From the NCBI RefSeq assembly GCF_013177295.1, contig NZ_CP053642.1, positions 868,001-932,000 of the forward strand: 64,000 nucleotides of DNA. Reading direction: 5' to 3'. The notes below the pieces were generated by a model that saw only the letters and a program-made list of their open reading frames with translations, was not told where the DNA came from and ran no database searches. This document shows positions 56,261 through 64,000 of the stretch, piece by piece (the first letter of the stretch is position 1; each line of letters starts with the position of its first letter). Origin of the DNA: Actinomyces marmotae (GTDB lineage Bacteria > Actinomycetota > Actinomycetes > Actinomycetales > Actinomycetaceae). Position numbers and translations under genes: made by a program.

Positions 56261-58666
56261 ATGTTCATTGATGACCCCGAGGTCACCGCCGCCGAGGCAG
56301 TGATCGACAACGGCTCCTTCGGCAAGCGCGTGATCCGCTTCGAGACCGGCCGCCTGGCCAAGCAGGCCGCGGGCAGCGCCATGGCCTACCTCGACGGCGA
56401 GACCGCCATCCTGTCCGCCACTACCGTGGGCAAGCACCCCAAGGACCAGTTCGACTTCTTCCCGCTGACCGTGGATGTCGAGGAGCGCCAGTACGCCGCC
56501 GGCCGCATCCCCGGCTCCTTCTTCCGCCGCGAGGGCCGCGCCGGCACCTCCGCCGTCCTGGCCTGCCGCCTCATCGACCGCCCCCTGCGCCCCTCCTTCG
56601 TCAAGGGCCTGCGCAACGAGGTCCAGGTCGTCGAGACCGTCCTGGCGATCCACCCGGATGACGCCTACGACGTCCTGGCGATCAACGCCGCCTCCATGTC
56701 CACCCAGATCGCGGGCCTGCCCTTCGCCGGTCCCGTGGCCGGCACCCGCCTGGCGCTCATCGACGGCCAGTGGGTGGCCTTCCCCCGCTGGTCCGAGCTC
56801 GAGCGCGCCACCTTCAACATGGTCGTGGCCGGCCGCGTCCTGGAGGACGGCGACGTCGCCATCATGATGGTCGAGGCCGGCGGCACCGAGAACATGATGG
56901 ACCTCATCGCCGCCGGCGCCACCGCCCCCACCGAGGCCGTCGTCGCCGAGGCCCTGGAGGCCGCTAAGCCGCACATCAAGGCCCTGTGCGAGGCCCAGAT
57001 GGAGGTCGCTCAGCACGCCTCCAAGCCCACCGCCGAGTTCCCCCTCTACCTGGACTACTCCGACGAGCAGTACGACGCCGTCGAGAAGGCCGCCCAGGCC
57101 CGCGGCCTCGCCGCCGCGATCGCCACCGAGGGCAAGCATGCCCGCGACGAGGCCATCGACGCCGTGCGCGACGCCGTCTTGGCTGACCTTGCCGAGGCCT
57201 TCCCCGCCGAGGAGGACGCCAAGGCCCTCAAGGCCGCCTTCCGCTCCGTGACCAAGAAGGTCGTGCGCCACCGCACCCTCACCGAGGGCATCCGCATGGA
57301 CGGCCGCGGCCTGAAGGACATCCGCACCCTGGGCGCCGAGGTCGAGGTCCTGCCCCGCGTGCACGGCTCAGCCATCTTCGAGCGCGGCGAGACTCAGATC
57401 ATGGGCGTGACCACTCTCAACATGCTGCGCATGGAGCAGCAGATCGACGACCTCACGCCGATCACCCACAAGCGCTACATGCACCAGTATGTCTTCCCGC
57501 CCTTCTCCACCGGGGAGACCGGCCGCGTCGGCGCCCCCAAGCGCCGCGAGATCGGTCACGGCGCTCTCGCTGAGCGGGCCCTCGTGCCCGTCCTGCCCAG
57601 TCGCGACGACTTCCCCTACGCCATCCGGCAGGTCTCCGAGGCCCTGGGCTCCAATGGCTCGACCTCCATGGGCTCGGTGTGCGCCTCGACCCTGTCGATG
57701 TCCCAGGCCGGCGTCCCGCTGCGCGATCGCGTGGCAGGCATCGCCATGGGCCTCATGCACGAGGTCATCGACGGCGAGACCAAGTGGGCCACCCTCACCG
57801 ACATCCTCGGGTCCGAGGACGCCTTCGGCGACATGGACTTCAAGGTCGCCGGCACCCGTGACTTCATCACGGCCCTCCAGCTCGACACCAAGCTCGACGG
57901 CCTGCCCTCCGAGGTCCTCGCCGGCGCGCTCGGCCAGGCCCGCGACGCTCGCTTCCACATCCTCAACCTCATCGACGAGGCCCTGGGCGACGAGCCCTTC
58001 GAGATGGCCCCCACCGCCCCGCGCGTGCTGACCGTCAAGATCCCCGTCGACAAGATCGGCGAGGTCATCGGCCCCAAGGGCAAGATGATCAACCAGATCC
58101 AGGAGGACACCGGCGCGGATCTGACGGTCGAGGACGACGGCACGATCTACATCGGCGCCACCGACGGCCCGTCCGCCGAGGCCGCCCGCGAGGCCGTCAA
58201 CGCCATCGCCAACCCGCAGATGCCCGAGATCGGCGAGCGCTTCATCGGCACGGTCGTCAAGACCACGACCTTCGGCGCCTTCGTGTCCCTGTCCCCGGGC
58301 AAGGACGGCCTGCTGCACATCTCGCAGATCCGCCGGCTCGTCGGCGGCAGGCGCGTGGAGAACGTCGAGGACGTCCTGGCCGTGGGCGACAAGGTCCAGG
58401 TCGAGCTCGCCGAGATCGACCCGCGCGGCAAGCTCAGCCTGCACGCCGTCCTCAACGAGGAGCAGCAGGCCGCGGAGGACGAGGCCCGCGCCCACCGCGG
58501 TGAGCGCTCCGAGGGGTCCGAGCGCCGTGAGCGCAGGCCCCGCCGCGCCCGCGCCGCCTCCGCCGAGTCGGAGGATGCCGAGGCCGGCGACGCCGAGGGG
58601 TCCGAGCGCCGTGAGCGCCGCCCGCGCCGCCGTCGCACCCGTACCGCGGAGGCCTCCGAGGACTGA
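56261..58666 (+). CDS. pnp: Polyribonucleotide nucleotidyltransferase (PNPase)
   Basis: 3'-to-5' phosphorolytic exoribonuclease and RNA polymerase-like enzyme, 801 aa. Two RNase PH domains (about 20-230 and 340-560, the second with [21 protein letters not shown]), a helical linker, a KH domain ([20 protein letters not shown]) and an S1 domain ([20 protein letters not shown]). An Arg/Glu-rich tail of about 50 residues with the repeat [11 protein letters not shown] is actinobacterial. The leader is unusually T-rich (about 56139-56158). In many species pnp follows rpsO directly; here the GH3 remnant intervenes. Confidence 0.97.
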   Translation: MFIDDPEVTAAEAVIDNGSFGKRVIRFETGRLAKQAAGSAMAYLDGETAILSATTVGKHPKDQFDFFPLTVDVEERQYAAGRIPGSFFRREGRAGTSAVLACRLIDRPLRPSFVKGLRNEVQVVETVLAIHPDDAYDVLAINAASMSTQIAGLPFAGPVAGTRLALIDGQWVAFPRWSELERATFNMVVAGRVLEDGDVAIMMVEAGGTENMMDLIAAGATAPTEAVVAEALEAAKPHIKALCEAQMEVAQHASKPTAEFPLYLDYSDEQYDAVEKAAQARGLAAAIATEGKHARDEAIDAVRDAVLADLAEAFPAEEDAKALKAAFRSVTKKVVRHRTLTEGIRMDGRGLKDIRTLGAEVEVLPRVHGSAIFERGETQIMGVTTLNMLRMEQQIDDLTPITHKRYMHQYVFPPFSTGETGRVGAPKRREIGHGALAERALVPVLPSRDDFPYAIRQVSEALGSNGSTSMGSVCASTLSMSQAGVPLRDRVAGIAMGLMHEVIDGETKWATLTDILGSEDAFGDMDFKVAGTRDFITALQLDTKLDGLPSEVLAGALGQARDARFHILNLIDEALGDEPFEMAPTAPRVLTVKIPVDKIGEVIGPKGKMINQIQEDTGADLTVEDDGTIYIGATDGPSAEAAREAVNAIANPQMPEIGERFIGTVVKTTTFGAFVSLSPGKDGLLHISQIRRLVGGRRVENVEDVLAVGDKVQVELAEIDPRGKLSLHAVLNEEQQAAEDEARAHRGERSEGSERRERRPRRARAASAESEDAEAGDAEGSERRERRPRRRRTRTAEASED

Positions 58667-58692
58667 TCCTCGCGCGGCGAACCGGTCCTGAC

Positions 58693-58737
58693 GTTTCTCG
58701 CGCGGGCGGAGCATCACGCTCCGCCCGCGCGAGAAAC
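58693..58737 (+). terminator. Hairpin terminator after pnp
   Basis: Perfect 20-bp stem (58693-58712 with 58718-58737), loop ATCAC, 26 bases after the stop. The right arm ends 15 bases before the -10 box of the next gene. Confidence 0.9.
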
Positions 58738-58752
58738 ACTTACCGGGGCGGT

Positions 58753-58758
58753 TAGGCT
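58753..58758 (+). promoter_or_regulatory. Leaderless -10 box, M16 peptidase
   Basis: TAGGCT ends six bases before the GTG start; the same hexamer serves the GNAT gene at 61806 on the other strand. Confidence 0.55.
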
Positions 58759-58764
58759 GCGCGG

Positions 58765-60153
58765 GTGACTGAGACGAGCACGAGCAAGACGGCCATGGGA
58801 CCCAGGGCCGCGCGCAGCGGCGCCGACTACGCCGAGGTGGAGCTCATCCGCGCCAGCGCGGGAGCCCCCGGAACAGAGTTGATCCTGACCGACGACGGCG
58901 CCCGGCTGCGCCGCTCCATCCTGCCCGGGGGAGTGCGGGTCATCACCGAGCAGGTGCCCGGGCTGCGCTCGGCCGCCCTCGGCATGTGGCTCGGGGTCGG
59001 CTCGCGCGACGAGGCCCCCGGCCAGGAGGGCTCCACCCACTTCCTGGAGCACCTGTTGTTCAAGGGCACGCCAACGCGCGACGCCCGCGGCATCGCCGAG
59101 GCTTTCGACATGATCGGCGGGGAGTCCAATGCCGCCACCGCCAAGGAGCACACCTCCTACTACGCCCGCGTCCAGGGCCAGGACGCTCTGACCGCCCTGG
59201 ACATCCTGGCCGACATGGTCACCTCCTCGCTCCTCGACCCCGCCGAGGTGGAGACCGAGCGCACCGTCATTGTCTCCGAGCTCGCCGACGCCGCCGACGA
59301 CCCCCAGGATGTCGCGCAGGAGGCCTTCGCCCGAGCCGCCTTCGGCGAGGGCACCCCCCTGGGCCGGCCCATCGGCGGCACCCCCGCGACGGTGACCGCC
59401 GTGCCCCGCGACGCCGTGTGGGAGCACTACCGGCGCACCTACGCCTCCGACACGCTCGTGGTGGCCGCGGCCGGCGCCGTCGACCACGACGAGATCTGCG
59501 AGCGCGTGGCCTCCGACCTTGCCTCGGCCGGCTGGGACGCCTCCGCCGACGCCGTGCCGCGCCTCCGCCGCTTCGAGACCGAGCCGATCGTCGATCTCGA
59601 CGTCCACGACGTCACCATTGAGCGCGACAGCGAGCAGAGCCACCTCTACCTCACCTGCCAGGGCATCCCCGTGCGCGACGAGCGCCGCTGGGCGATGAGC
59701 GTGCTCACCACCATCCTGGGCGGGGGCATGTCCTCCCGCCTGTTCCAGGAGGTGCGCGAGAAGCGCGGCCTGGCCTACACGACCTACGCCTTCGACGTCG
59801 CCTACGCGGGCTCGGGCGCCTTCGGCATGTACGCGGGTTGCGCCCCCGGGGACGCCCAGGAGGTCGCCGCTGTCATGGTGGGGGAGTTCGAGCGGCTGGC
59901 CGCCGACGGGATCACCGAGCGCGAGCTCACCCGTGCCCGGGCCCAGCTGCGCGGCTCCATGGTGCTGGGCGGCGAGGACTCGCTGGCGCGGATGGGGCGC
60001 CTGGGGCGCGGTGAGGTCGTCACGGCCCGACTGCGCTCCATGGACGAGAACCTGCGGCTCCTGGAGGCCGTTACCGCCGAGGACGTGAGAGCCCTGGCGG
60101 CCTGGCTGGCCGCCCGGACGCGCGCCCGGGTCCTCGTGGGGCCCGCTGCCTGA
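58765..60153 (+). CDS. M16 family zinc metallopeptidase
   Basis: Insulinase-type peptidase of 462 aa, closest to the processing-peptidase-like bacterial M16B enzymes. The inverted zinc motif HFLEH (STHFLEHLLFKGT) and the downstream glutamate in GGESNAATAKEHTSYYARV are intact, followed by the second, inactive M16 half with GGGMSSRLFQEVREKRGLAY. An N-terminal 40-residue lead is not conserved. Conserved neighbour of pnp in actinobacteria; the peptide substrate is unknown. Confidence 0.94.
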   Translation: MTETSTSKTAMGPRAARSGADYAEVELIRASAGAPGTELILTDDGARLRRSILPGGVRVITEQVPGLRSAALGMWLGVGSRDEAPGQEGSTHFLEHLLFKGTPTRDARGIAEAFDMIGGESNAATAKEHTSYYARVQGQDALTALDILADMVTSSLLDPAEVETERTVIVSELADAADDPQDVAQEAFARAAFGEGTPLGRPIGGTPATVTAVPRDAVWEHYRRTYASDTLVVAAAGAVDHDEICERVASDLASAGWDASADAVPRLRRFETEPIVDLDVHDVTIERDSEQSHLYLTCQGIPVRDERRWAMSVLTTILGGGMSSRLFQEVREKRGLAYTTYAFDVAYAGSGAFGMYAGCAPGDAQEVAAVMVGEFERLAADGITERELTRARAQLRGSMVLGGEDSLARMGRLGRGEVVTARLRSMDENLRLLEAVTAEDVRALAAWLAARTRARVLVGPAA

Positions 60154-60208
60154 GGCCCAAGGGGCTGCCAACCCGCGGTCACGTCCGGCGGCGCGCGGGG
60201 CGGCTGCG

Positions 60209-60214
60209 TAGACT
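60209..60214 (+). promoter_or_regulatory. Leaderless -10 box, dapB
   Basis: TAGACT ends six bases before the ATG. Confidence 0.55.
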
Positions 60215-60220
60215 GCCAGC

Positions 60221-60961
60221 ATGATGATTCGCGTTGCCGTTGTCGGCGCCGCCGGGCGCATGGGATCGACCGTCTGCCAGGCCGTGGAGGAGGCTGACGG
60301 CCTTGAGCTCGTCGCCCGCCTCGATGCCGGCGACACCATCAGCGCCGAGACCCTGGGCGGGGCCGACGTCGCCGTCGACTTCACCGTGCCCACCGTCACC
60401 GAGGCCAACGTCCGCGCCCTCATCGACGCTGGCGTCGATGTCGTCGTCGGCACCACCGGCTGGGACGAGGAGTCCTACGCACGTGTGCGCGAGCACTTGG
60501 CCCGCCCCGAGGCCGCCGGACGCAGCGTCCTCATCGCCCCCAACTTCGCCCTCTCCGCCGTCCTCGCCATGCGCTTCGCCGCCCTGGCCGCCCCCTACTT
60601 CGAGTCCGTCGAGATCATCGAGCTGCACCACCCGAACAAGGTCGACGCCCCCTCTGGCACGGCCGTCGCCACCGCACAGGCCATCGCCGCCGCCCGCGCC
60701 GCCGCCTCACCTGACGCCACCGAGTCTGACCCCTTGGGCGCGCGCGGCGGCCTCGTTGACGGCGTGCGCGTCCACGCGGTGCGCCTGCGGGGCCTGACCG
60801 CTCACGAGGAGGTCCTGCTGGGCAACCCCGGTGAGCAACTGACCCTGCGCACCGACTCCTTCGACCGCTCCAGCTTCATGCCCGGCGTGGTCCTGGCCGT
60901 GCGGGAGATCGGCTCCCGCGAGGGCCTGACCATCGGCTTGGGGCCCCTCATCAACCTCTGA
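60221..60961 (+). CDS. dapB: 4-hydroxy-tetrahydrodipicolinate reductase
   Basis: Second committed step of diaminopimelate/lysine synthesis (NAD(P)H-dependent), 246 aa. Dinucleotide loop VVGAAGRMGSTVCQAVEEA, GTTGWDEE, and the catalytic ELHHPNKVDAPSGT are intact. It supplies peptidoglycan and lysine precursors together with dapA downstream. The usual intervening thyX is absent; a repeat element and GNAT gene occupy the gap. Confidence 0.97.
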   Translation: MMIRVAVVGAAGRMGSTVCQAVEEADGLELVARLDAGDTISAETLGGADVAVDFTVPTVTEANVRALIDAGVDVVVGTTGWDEESYARVREHLARPEAAGRSVLIAPNFALSAVLAMRFAALAAPYFESVEIIELHHPNKVDAPSGTAVATAQAIAAARAAASPDATESDPLGARGGLVDGVRVHAVRLRGLTAHEEVLLGNPGEQLTLRTDSFDRSSFMPGVVLAVREIGSREGLTIGLGPLINL

Positions 60962-60974
60962 CGCGCTTCGATAG

Positions 60975-61105
60975 TGGCGAGGTTTGAGGATTCCTCGCCC
61001 GCGGATGGGACCTGAACGCCCGAGTTTCGAATGAGGCACCGCTTTGACCTGCGCTTACGCGCGAGGTGACATCGCGTCAGAAAAAGGAATCCTCAAACCT
61101 CGCCA
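60975..61105. repeat. 131-bp element with perfect 21-bp inverted ends
   Basis: The arms 60975-60995 and 61085-61105 are exact inverted copies (left arm starts TGGCGAGGTTTGAGGATTCC). The 89 bases between them have no reading frame of note. The element lies between the ends of convergent dapB and GNAT genes. It resembles a MITE or a small palindromic repeat; an unusually long bidirectional terminator is the alternative. No target-site duplication is obvious. Confidence 0.7.
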
Positions 61106-61119
61106 TGTTGCGCGATGAG

Positions 61120-61806
61120 TCAGATGGTGGCGGCCCAACAGTCCTCGACGACGCCGTCGCCGATCGGCAACTCGCGCCGCATCCCCGTGGGAGCCATCCC
61201 CACCGCCGTGAACAGGCGGGACATCGACTCATCCCCGCGCAGCGCCCACACGAGCAGGGCCCGCGCCCCGTCCTCACGGGCCAGGTCCACCGCCGCCGCC
61301 AGCAGCCGTGAGCCGTGGCCCTGGCGCTGGTGCTCCGGCGCCACCCCGATCGCCGTCACCTCAACCGCCCCGGATCCGGGCACTGGCCGCCCGGAATCAT
61401 CCAGGCCCTGCGTGGGGGCGAGCCCCACCAGCCCCACCACCAGAGGCCCCCGCGTGGCCACGAGGACATGATGCCGCGGGCTCGGCGGCGCGGTGACCGG
61501 CTCCTCCCAGCCCGCCGCCACCACGGGTGCCGCGATCATCGCCCTCACGCCATCGGGGAGGCCCGCGCCACCATGGGCGCTGGCGTGGCCCGCCTCCATG
61601 GAGGCCAGCATCGTCGCCGCGTGGACCCTCCCGATCAGGGGCAGGTCCGACTCCCGCGCGGGGCGCACGAAGCCCGCCTGCTCCGCGACCGGCTCAGCGG
61701 CCCTCTCCTGGGGGCCCCGGCCTCCTCTAGGCCCCCCGCTCAGCCCTAAGACGGGATCGGCATCGAAGACGGAGGGCGCGTGGCGCCGCTCGTTGCTCTC
61801 ATTCAT
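61120..61806 (-). CDS. GNAT-family N-acetyltransferase
   Basis: Protein of 228 aa with a GNAT fold over about residues 44-228. The acetyl-CoA loop is EHQRQGHGSRLLAAAVD and the last motif is SRLFTAVGMAPTGM. The first 40 residues are polar. Substrate unknown. Its ATG is seven bases after TAGGCT on the minus strand, fitting a leaderless message. The stop lies 15 bases from the inverted-end element. Confidence 0.85.
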   Translation of the reverse strand: MNESNERRHAPSVFDADPVLGLSGGPRGGRGPQERAAEPVAEQAGFVRPARESDLPLIGRVHAATMLASMEAGHASAHGGAGLPDGVRAMIAAPVVAAGWEEPVTAPPSPRHHVLVATRGPLVVGLVGLAPTQGLDDSGRPVPGSGAVEVTAIGVAPEHQRQGHGSRLLAAAVDLAREDGARALLVWALRGDESMSRLFTAVGMAPTGMRRELPIGDGVVEDCWAATI

Positions 61807-61813
61807 GAGCGCG

Positions 61814-61819
61814 AGCCTA
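61814..61819 (-). promoter_or_regulatory. Leaderless -10 box, GNAT gene (minus strand)
   Basis: Read on the minus strand, TAGGCT ends seven bases before the ATG at 61806. Confidence 0.5.
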
Positions 61820-61950
61820 TCGCTGAGCCTTCCCCGCCGGACCCGGTCTGACCATGGTGGTCGGCAGCCGCGAGCCCAGGTGGACCCAGTGGGCCCCAGG
61901 AAGCCTCGGCGAGGCCCTGAGACACCCTGTCCTCAGAGCGTGATCGCCGT

Positions 61951-61956
61951 TACCCT
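61951..61956 (+). promoter_or_regulatory. Leaderless -10 box, dapA
   Basis: TACCCT ends six bases before the ATG. Confidence 0.55.
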
Positions 61957-61962
61957 CGGGGC

Positions 61963-62865
61963 ATGACCCAGAGCACCCCGCCCCCGCGCTCCTTCGGCTC
62001 CGTCGGCGTCGCCATGATCACGCCCTTCACCCCCGAGGGTGAGATCGACGTCCCCGCCGCCCAGTCGCTGGCCGTCTCCCTGGTCGACGACGGCGCCGAC
62101 CTCATCCTCCTGGCCGGGACCACCGGGGAGGCCCCCACCACCCACCTGCCCGAGAAGCAGACCCTCCTGCGCGAGGTCAAGGACGCCCTCGCCGGGCGCG
62201 CCATGCTGATGGCCGGCGCCGGCTCCAACGACACCGCTCACGCCGTGCGCATCGGCGTGGGCAGCCAGGCCGCGGGCGCCGAGGGCCTGCTCATCAACGC
62301 CCCCTACTACAACCGCCCCAGCCAGGAGGGCGTCTACCAGCACATCATGGCCGTCGTCGAGGCCACCGACCTGCCGGTCATGATCTACGACATCCCCGGC
62401 CGCACCGGTGTGCGCATCCTCGATGACACCCTCTCCCGCCTGGCCGAGCACCCCCGCGTGCTGGCCGTCAAGGACGCCACTGGCGATGTCGAGCAGGGCT
62501 TCCGCCGCATGGAGGCAACCGGCCTGGAGTACTACTCGGGGGATGACGGCCTCAACTTCGCCTGGCTCGCCCACGGCGCCAGCGGCGTCATCTCAGTGGT
62601 GGCCCATGCGGATGCCCACTCCTGGCGCGAGATGATCACCGAGGTCGATGAGGGGGACCTCGCCGGGGCCCGCGCCGTCGCCCAGCGCATGCGCCCGCTC
62701 GTCGGTGCCATCATGGGAGGTGGCCAGGGGGCCGTCATGGCCAAGGAGGCCCTCCTCCTCCAGGGGCGCATCCCCAGCGCCGCCCTGCGCCTGCCGCTCG
62801 TGCGCGCCTCCGCCGAGGAGGTCGAGGCCCTCAGCGCGGTCCTGGCCGCCTCCGGCCTTCTGTAA
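61963..62865 (+). CDS. dapA: 4-hydroxy-tetrahydrodipicolinate synthase
   Basis: First committed step of lysine/diaminopimelate synthesis, condensing pyruvate with aspartate semialdehyde, 300 aa. The Schiff-base lysine is in VLAVKDATGD, the catalytic tyrosine in MIYDIPGRTGV, and GTTGEAPT and YYNRPSQEGVYQHI are the usual active-site segments. No ribosome site; the promoter is directly before the ATG. It ends 57 bases before the next gene. Confidence 0.97.
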   Translation: MTQSTPPPRSFGSVGVAMITPFTPEGEIDVPAAQSLAVSLVDDGADLILLAGTTGEAPTTHLPEKQTLLREVKDALAGRAMLMAGAGSNDTAHAVRIGVGSQAAGAEGLLINAPYYNRPSQEGVYQHIMAVVEATDLPVMIYDIPGRTGVRILDDTLSRLAEHPRVLAVKDATGDVEQGFRRMEATGLEYYSGDDGLNFAWLAHGASGVISVVAHADAHSWREMITEVDEGDLAGARAVAQRMRPLVGAIMGGGQGAVMAKEALLLQGRIPSAALRLPLVRASAEEVEALSAVLAASGLL

Positions 62866-62922
62866 GAGCCCCACCACGGCGAGAGTCACCGCGGCAACCG
62901 CCTCACCGCGAGGGAGATCCTC

Positions 62923-63801
62923 ATGACCGCTCCATCCGCCCCTGAGATCCCCACCACCACCCTCAACAACGGCGTCGCCATGCCGGTGATCGGCTACGGC
63001 GTCTTCCGCACCCCGCCCGAGGAGACCGAGCAGGCCGTGCGCGAGGCCATCGAGGTCGGCTACCGCTCGATCGACACCGCTCAGGCGTACCGCAACGAGG
63101 AGGGCGTGGGGGCAGCCGTCGCCGCCTGCGGCATTCCCCGCGAGGACCTGTTCCTCACCACGAAGGTCTGGTTCTCCAACGCCGGCGAGGACACGGCCGC
63201 CCGCTCGATCGACGCCTCCCTGCGACGCCTGGGCACCGACTACGTCGACCTCCTCCTCGTTCACCAGCCCTTCGGCGACTACTACGGCACCTACCGCGCC
63301 ATGGAGACCGCCCTCAAGGCCGGCAAGGCCCGCGCCATCGGCGTGTCCAACTTCTTCCCGGACCGCTTCGTCGACCTGGCGCTGAACGTCGATGTCGCCC
63401 CGGCCGTCAACCAGATGGAGACCCACGTCTTCAACCAGCAGGCGTCCTCCCGCCCCTGGTACGCCAAGCACGGCACCGCCCTGGAGTCCTGGGGGCCGCT
63501 CGCCCAGGGCCGCAAGGGCATCTTCACCCACCCGGTGCTCACCGCCATCGGGCAGGCCCATGGCAAAACCGCCGCCCAGGTGGCCCTGCGCTACCTGCTG
63601 CAGCGCGATGTCATCATCATCCCCAAGTCTGCGCGCCGCGACCGCATGGTCGCCAACCTCGACATCCTCGACTTCTGCCTGGCAGGGGAGGAGATGGGCG
63701 CCATCGCCGCCCTCGACGAGGCGACGCCCCTGACCACCAACCACTATGACCCCGAGTTCGCCCTGGGCCTCATGGAGCGCTACCGCCTCCCCAGGGACTG
63801 A
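62923..63801 (+). CDS. Aldo/keto reductase (2,5-diketogluconate reductase type)
   Basis: NADPH-dependent reductase of 292 aa, AKR5-like. The tetrad lies in SIDTAQAYRNEEGVG (D, Y), LTTKVWF (K) and LLLVHQPFGD (H); the cofactor segment IIPKSARRDRMVANLDILDF follows. GAGGGAG precedes the ATG. It is unrelated in detail to the aldo/keto reductase at 8741. Substrate not assignable. A hairpin follows. Confidence 0.94.
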   Translation: MTAPSAPEIPTTTLNNGVAMPVIGYGVFRTPPEETEQAVREAIEVGYRSIDTAQAYRNEEGVGAAVAACGIPREDLFLTTKVWFSNAGEDTAARSIDASLRRLGTDYVDLLLVHQPFGDYYGTYRAMETALKAGKARAIGVSNFFPDRFVDLALNVDVAPAVNQMETHVFNQQASSRPWYAKHGTALESWGPLAQGRKGIFTHPVLTAIGQAHGKTAAQVALRYLLQRDVIIIPKSARRDRMVANLDILDFCLAGEEMGAIAALDEATPLTTNHYDPEFALGLMERYRLPRD

Positions 63802-63902
63802 CCGGGCTCACCGGGCTGGCAGGGCTGGGGCCGCGGGCCGTCGACGGCCCCGGTCAACCAGCGGGGGCCAGTCGGCCGCGGGCCGCTGATCGTCATCGGT
63901 CT

Positions 63903-63930
63903 GGGCGCGCCCTCGCTGATGGGCGCGCCC
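63903..63930. terminator. Hairpin between convergent genes at the right edge
   Basis: Two copies of the self-complementary GGGCGCGCCC flank an 8-base loop, giving a 10-bp stem. It ends one base before a possible minus-strand stop codon, so it could terminate both directions. Confidence 0.65.
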
Positions 63931-63931
63931 C

Positions 63932-64000
63932 TCACTGATCGGACTGGGGCCCCTGGCCTCCCGCGCCCTCGCCCCGGACGGCCATGATCTGGTCGCGCAC
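63932..64000 (-). CDS. Possible 3' end of a gene continuing beyond the window
   Basis: A minus-strand frame enters from the right edge and ends in TGA after 22 codons (VRDQIMAVRGEGAGGQGPQS plus two residues). The Gly/Gln-rich end is a typical protein tail, and the hairpin beyond it fits a terminator. Too short to assign. Confidence 0.35.
   Translation of the reverse strand: MRDQIMAVRGEGAGGQGPQSDQ

Noticed and set aside
55136..57364. Long minus-strand frame opposite rpsO, the GH3 remnant and pnp
   Set aside because: Crosses three real genes antisense, has low-complexity Gly/Leu/Asp composition and no start signals.
1..64000. tRNA or rRNA genes
   Set aside because: No cloverleaf with a TTCRA T-loop and no rRNA segment was recognised in any intergenic gap.

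Overview
The window is GC-rich chromosomal DNA from a high-GC Gram-positive bacterium, most likely a member of the Actinomycetaceae (Actinomyces-like). This rests on the very high GC, frequent GTG starts, TAnnnT -10 boxes placed 6-7 bases before start codons (leaderless genes), a DUF4439 lipoprotein facing rimP, and the order rpsP-khpA-rimM-trmD-lepB-rplS ... rpsB-tsf-pyrH-frr-cdsA-rlmN-dxr-rseP-ispG-proS ... rimP-nusA-ylxR-infB-rbfA-truB-ribF-rpsO-pnp-M16-dapB-dapA, which is typical of actinobacteria. The genus is inferred from content only. No tRNA, rRNA, CRISPR array, prophage or intact insertion sequence was found.

Layout. 1-1979 has no credible gene: it holds a hairpin, a 19-bp repeat, a nested array of degenerate 20-bp units inside five ~207-307 bp higher-order copies, and a 31-bp tandem repeat. 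1980-5790 (minus strand) is a four-gene operon: ABC ATPase, ABC permease, histidine kinase, LuxR-type response regulator, with a TGACA-N2-TGTCA palindrome upstream. 6012-7580 is a sodium:alanine-type symporter. From 7877 to 63801 runs a long informational and housekeeping supercluster: ribosome and tRNA maturation, protein export, DNA uptake and recombination, translation factors, isoprenoid precursor and phospholipid synthesis, regulated intramembrane proteolysis, transcription elongation, flavin synthesis, RNA turnover and lysine/peptidoglycan precursor synthesis.

Accessory genes are spliced into this conserved order: an SSS-family symporter with a 90-residue membrane protein (23486-25519); an oxidoreductase followed by a quinol-type nitric oxide reductase operon with a four-cysteine membrane protein and a slipin (43690-48729); a RarD-like permease (48703-49650); a tiny Cys/Gly-rich protein plus an MFS exporter and its TetR repressor with a clear operator (51420-53808); a glycoside hydrolase family 3 gene reduced to its two ends (55532-56125); and a 131-bp element with perfect 21-bp inverted ends beside a GNAT gene (60975-61806).

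The most notable observations are the TrmD-GNAT fusion, the norZ/Cys-protein/slipin operon with its palindromic promoter, the Cys/Gly peptide coupled to truB, the GH3 internal-deletion remnant, a 19-bp repeat that recurs in the coding tail of an M23 peptidase, and eight precisely spaced leaderless promoters. I found no clearly unprecedented multi-gene system; the strongest candidate for something not well described is the NO-reductase/slipin operon.
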